Origin: Clostridium tetanomorphum
GTDB lineage: Bacteria > Bacillota > Clostridia > Clostridiales > Clostridiaceae
DNA: 64,000 nt
Reading direction: 5' to 3'
Assembly: GCF_017873215.1 (NCBI RefSeq)
Contig: NZ_JAGGKA010000006.1
Span: 142,476 to 206,475 of the forward strand
The translations under genes were made by a program, and so were the position numbers. Shown piece by piece: positions 62,174 to 64,000 of the stretch (positions are counted from its first letter, which is position 1; the number at the start of each line of letters is the position of its first letter). Under the pieces are notes generated by a model. It was not told where the DNA came from, ran no database searches, and saw only the letters and a list, made by a program, of their open reading frames with translations.

Positions 62174-63646
62174 TTATTTTTCCTGTTCGGCTTTCTTTTG
62201 AGGAGCCGAAACCTCTTTCAGTTTTGCCTTGTTTTCCTCAAGCAGCTTCATAATGGTATCCTTCATTTCGCGGGGTGTTTTCTCCTTGCCGAAATACTGG
62301 GAAAGTTCCTGACTTGAAATAATCACTTTGTCTGCCTCCTTTTTTTCTTCTAACATGATTCCGTCAATCACATCGGGGTTTAACAGCTTCTTTTGGTCAA
62401 GGTCACGCATACGCTGTGCCTGTGAGAGCGAGGGAGCCGACTGCTGGCCCTCAATAGCGATAGCAATATACCGCTGATTTTTTGGCTTGATAAACGCAAG
62501 CTCCACCGCGGGAGTGAACGCGATTTTCTTTTCGTCCACCATTTTCATAAGGTCGGGAACCAGCTCATTGAGCTTGATATACCGCTGAACCTGCTTGACC
62601 GTCATTTTGTTGCGCTCGGCTACGACCTCATTGGAACGCTGTCCGTTGCCGGTTCGCGCACCCTGCCGCTTGATGGCTTCCAACTGCATTTGCAGGGCTT
62701 TGGCTCGTTCGCTGGGCAGGATATTTTCACGCTGATTGGTGTTGTCCTCTACCATCTGCGTGATGGCCTGCTCGTCCGTCATGTTGCGGATAATACAGGG
62801 CATATCCGTAAATCCGGCTAATTCGCTGGCTTTCTGGCGGCGGTGGCCGGATACGATTTCATAGCCGCCATCTTCGCGGGGGCGCACAATGGCAGGCTGG
62901 GTAACGCCCTTGTCCTTGACGCTTTCCACCATAGCAGCCATTTCTTCATCATTTCGGACTTGAAATGGGTGGTCTTTGAAAGCGTAAAGCTCGGAAAGAT
63001 TGAGATAAACAATCTGTTCCTGTTCGCCGGGGCGGGGTGCTTGCCTCGGTTCGGGCGGCAGCTCCGGGGCAGAGAGCGGCGTTTCCTGCTGTGCCTGTTC
63101 CGTAGCTTGCGGGGAAGCAGAAGCACCGCCGCCAATTTCTGCGGTCTGTTTCTGTTTATCCGGCTTTTCCGGTTTTATAGCCTTTGGGGCTTTTTCCTGT
63201 TTGGCAAGACGGGTAAGCTTTTTATCTGCTTTTTCGGCAGTTCTGGGCTTACTGTCATTTTTCTTATCCGGACTTGTTTTCTTCGGCTTTGCCGTTTTAT
63301 CTCCTGGCTCCGCTTCCTGTTTTTCGGGGGTAGTCTGTTCCGTTTCCTTTACCGCCGCCTGTTTCCCGGAAACAATCTCATTGATTTTGTCAAAGGAAAC
63401 CACCACATCACCGGGGGCGGGAATGTCAATGGGGTTAGGTGTTTCCGGTCCGTCCTTATCGGTTTTATGCAGGGCGGCTCCGTCCTCATGAGGAAGTGCC
63501 GTTGTTTCCTCGGCAGTCTTTTCCGGGGCAGGAGCTTCGCCGCCAATCTCCGGCATGGGAGCAGGTGTGTTTTTTTCTTCTGCTGTTGTTTCCTGTGCCG
63601 GGGCGGTTTTTACTTCGTCCGGTTTGTTTGGCTCATTTTTTGCCAT
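62174..63646 (-). CDS. ParB/Spo0J-like protein with long low-complexity N-terminus
   Basis: 490 residues. About 210 disordered residues rich in Pro, Glu, Lys and Ala precede a ParB N-domain (VYLNLSELYAFKDHPFQVRN to about 340) with the CTP/DNA motif SGHRRQKASELAG. A helix-turn-helix (MTVKQVQRYIKLNELVP) follows. No parA is seen within the ICE; elements of this type usually carry one. It is the first gene of the transfer operon, behind an attenuator. It may stabilize the circular form or bind the operon's palindromes. AAGGAGGAAAAAC precedes the ATG. Confidence 0.9.
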   Translation of the reverse strand: MAKNEPNKPDEVKTAPAQETTAEEKNTPAPMPEIGGEAPAPEKTAEETTALPHEDGAALHKTDKDGPETPNPIDIPAPGDVVVSFDKINEIVSGKQAAVKETEQTTPEKQEAEPGDKTAKPKKTSPDKKNDSKPRTAEKADKKLTRLAKQEKAPKAIKPEKPDKQKQTAEIGGGASASPQATEQAQQETPLSAPELPPEPRQAPRPGEQEQIVYLNLSELYAFKDHPFQVRNDEEMAAMVESVKDKGVTQPAIVRPREDGGYEIVSGHRRQKASELAGFTDMPCIIRNMTDEQAITQMVEDNTNQRENILPSERAKALQMQLEAIKRQGARTGNGQRSNEVVAERNKMTVKQVQRYIKLNELVPDLMKMVDEKKIAFTPAVELAFIKPKNQRYIAIAIEGQQSAPSLSQAQRMRDLDQKKLLNPDVIDGIMLEEKKEADKVIISSQELSQYFGKEKTPREMKDTIMKLLEENKAKLKEVSAPQKKAEQEK

Positions 63647-63668
63647 GCGTTTTTCCTCCTTGTCTGTT

Positions 63669-63728
63669 TTATGGCATGAAAAAAGGGGCTTGATTTTTTA
63701 GGTCAAGCCCCACGGGGATATTTGCAAT
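63669..63728 (-). CDS. Possible leader peptide of the transfer operon
   Basis: AAAGGAGG (63730-63737) is followed directly by an open frame of 19 codons that can start with ATT (63728) or an internal GTG; it covers the attenuator hairpin and ends just before the ParB-like gene's ribosome site. An overlapping alternative frame beginning TTG or ATA ends with TAA inside the hairpin loop. Either could couple translation to antitermination. Confidence 0.35.
   Translation of the reverse strand: MANIPVGLDLKNQAPFFMP
63679..63711 (-). terminator. Attenuator/terminator before the transfer operon
   Basis: Perfect 9-bp stem GGGGCTTGA (63685-63693) with TCAAGCCCC (63703-63711), followed on the minus strand by six T. 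It lies between a ribosome-binding sequence and the ParB-like start, so transcription into the whole transfer operon must pass it. Confidence 0.8.
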
Positions 63729-63739
63729 CCCTCCTTTCC

Positions 63740-63764
63740 ACTTCGGGCCAACTTGACCCGAAGT
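63740..63764. repeat. ICE 25-bp palindromic repeat, copy 18
   Basis: One mismatch, centre AACTT like copy 17. Upstream of the leader ribosome site. Confidence 0.94.
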
Positions 63765-63785
63765 TCCGCTATCCAGATACAAAAA

Positions 63786-63816
63786 TACCGCCTATCTTGT
63801 TCAATTAGGCGGTATC
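63786..63816 (-). terminator. Terminator at the right end of the ICE
   Basis: Perfect 10-bp stem ATACCGCCTA (63786-63795) with TAGGCGGTAT (63807-63816), then TTTTT on the minus strand. It would block readthrough from the host tnpA gene into the transfer operon, or act as a first attenuator. Confidence 0.75.
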
Positions 63817-63884
63817 CTGTGTAATGTGATAGCTCATATTTTATTTTGATATTCCCTTATCTACTTAGAATAAGGGGTTTTGCA

Positions 63885-63907
63885 GTTTTCCTAATACGTT
63901 TGGCTCA
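63885..63907. repeat. ICE right terminal inverted repeat
   Basis: Reads GTTTTCCTAATA ... CTCA; its complement matches the left end at 17 of 23 positions. Confidence 0.8.
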
Positions 63908-64000
63908 TAAAAGCCTCTACACCAAAAATGTCTGTTCCCATATTTATATTTTAAATTTGCAAATCTCTCAAATATCATTAAACTACTTTTTCCCTTTAAA
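63908..64000 (-). pseudogene. tnpA: tnpA (IS200/IS605), upstream fragment cut by the ICE (extends beyond window)
   Basis: The minus strand encodes LKGKSSLMIFERFANLKYKYG then NRHFWCRGFY, the central part of a Y1 transposase, ending exactly where the ICE begins. It continues in frame with VDTVGKNKK at the other end of the ICE. The HUH motif should lie outside the window to the right. Confidence 0.9.

Larger units (their letters stand above)
32975..63907. mobile_element. Integrative conjugative element, serine-recombinase type (Tn1549-like CD11xx transfer genes)
   Basis: About 30.9 kb, visibly more GC-rich than its flanks apart from cargo. It is bounded by 23-bp imperfect inverted repeats (17/23 identical) and by the two halves of one tnpA. 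CATA at both junctions is the only duplicated sequence. The inferred empty site reads CCACATAAAAGCC and the circle junction contains the palindrome CTCATATGAG. It encodes a large serine recombinase, relaxase, MobC, VirD4, VirB4, PrgI, NlpC/P60, PcfB, ArdA and ParB-like proteins. VirB6 and Maff2 homologues are not seen, so autonomous transfer is uncertain. Confidence 0.93.

Noticed and set aside
62843..63679. Plus-strand ORF of 278 codons
   Set aside because: Antisense to the ParB-like gene, whose conserved domain and ribosome site are on the minus strand; composition is a shadow of Pro/Lys-rich coding.
34810..63764. Palindromic repeats as a CRISPR array
   Set aside because: Copies are spaced from 195 bases to several kb apart with genes between them; no regular spacers and no cas genes.
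63786..63907. tRNA or tRNA-derived attachment site at the ICE end
   Set aside because: No tRNA arms; the insertion is inside an IS200/IS605 tnpA and the recombinase is a serine, not a tyrosine, enzyme.
32975..63907. Prophage
   Set aside because: No capsid, tail, terminase or lysis genes; relaxase, VirB4, VirD4 and PcfB show a conjugative element.

Overview
The flanks (1 to about 32,970, and the last ~90 bases) are strongly AT-rich. Their gene content points to a cluster I Clostridium, perhaps close to C. sporogenes/C. botulinum; species is an inference. A more GC-rich block, 32,975-63,907, is an inserted integrative conjugative element (ICE) of the Tn1549-like 'CD11xx' type.

Chromosome. 1-3.5 kb: two DegT-type PLP aminotransferases and a MerR regulator fused to a methyltransferase. 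3.6-9.9 kb: a GGDEF-EAL sensor, ychF, a lipoteichoic-acid-synthase-like sulfatase and a small membrane protein. 10-14.9 kb: an FtsW-like protein under a PadR regulator with a 46-bp palindromic operator, a Lon-like protease with a decayed ATP site, and deoC. 15.0-26.2 kb: one long minus-strand operon, hypC-D-E, NuoC-like, large subunit, hypA-B, seven Mrp-type membrane subunits, then NuoH-, NuoB- and NuoI-like subunits. This is a group 4 (Mbh-type) [NiFe] hydrogenase coupling ferredoxin oxidation and H2 evolution to ion pumping, together with its maturation genes except hypF. 26.4-32.7 kb: a Ca2+ P-type ATPase, a CBS/DRTGG inorganic pyrophosphatase and small unknown genes.

ICE. The target is an IS200/IS605 tnpA, whose halves lie at 32,846-32,974 and 63,908-64,000. 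Imperfect 23-bp inverted repeats mark the ends, and a large serine recombinase sits at the left end. Accessory DNA (36.6-44.6 kb) carries an ANT(6) streptomycin-resistance gene, a KTR protein, a methyltransferase remnant, PHP hydrolase/MFS/AraC, DUF523, nitroreductase/TetR and broken genes. The mobilization block (44.8-49.6 kb: relaxase, CD1845-type protein, MobC) is split by an AT-rich SMC/RloC-like ATPase gene on the opposite strand. The transfer operon (49.4-63.6 kb, minus strand) runs from a ParB-like protein through DUF4406, ArdA, PcfB, VirD4, SpoVG-like, PrgI, VirB4 and NlpC/P60 to MobC. No VirB6-like or Maff2 gene is visible.

The most unusual signal is a 25-bp palindrome present 18 times. 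All copies lie in the ICE backbone and none in the cargo or the chromosome. Most copies sit a few bases after stop codons, and four lie inside coding sequence, all in the same reading frame. Other points are a ~180-nt nested inverted-repeat region at 61.9-62.1 kb, a leader/attenuator before the transfer operon, twin promoters for recombinase and mobilization genes, and two apparent AUU start codons.
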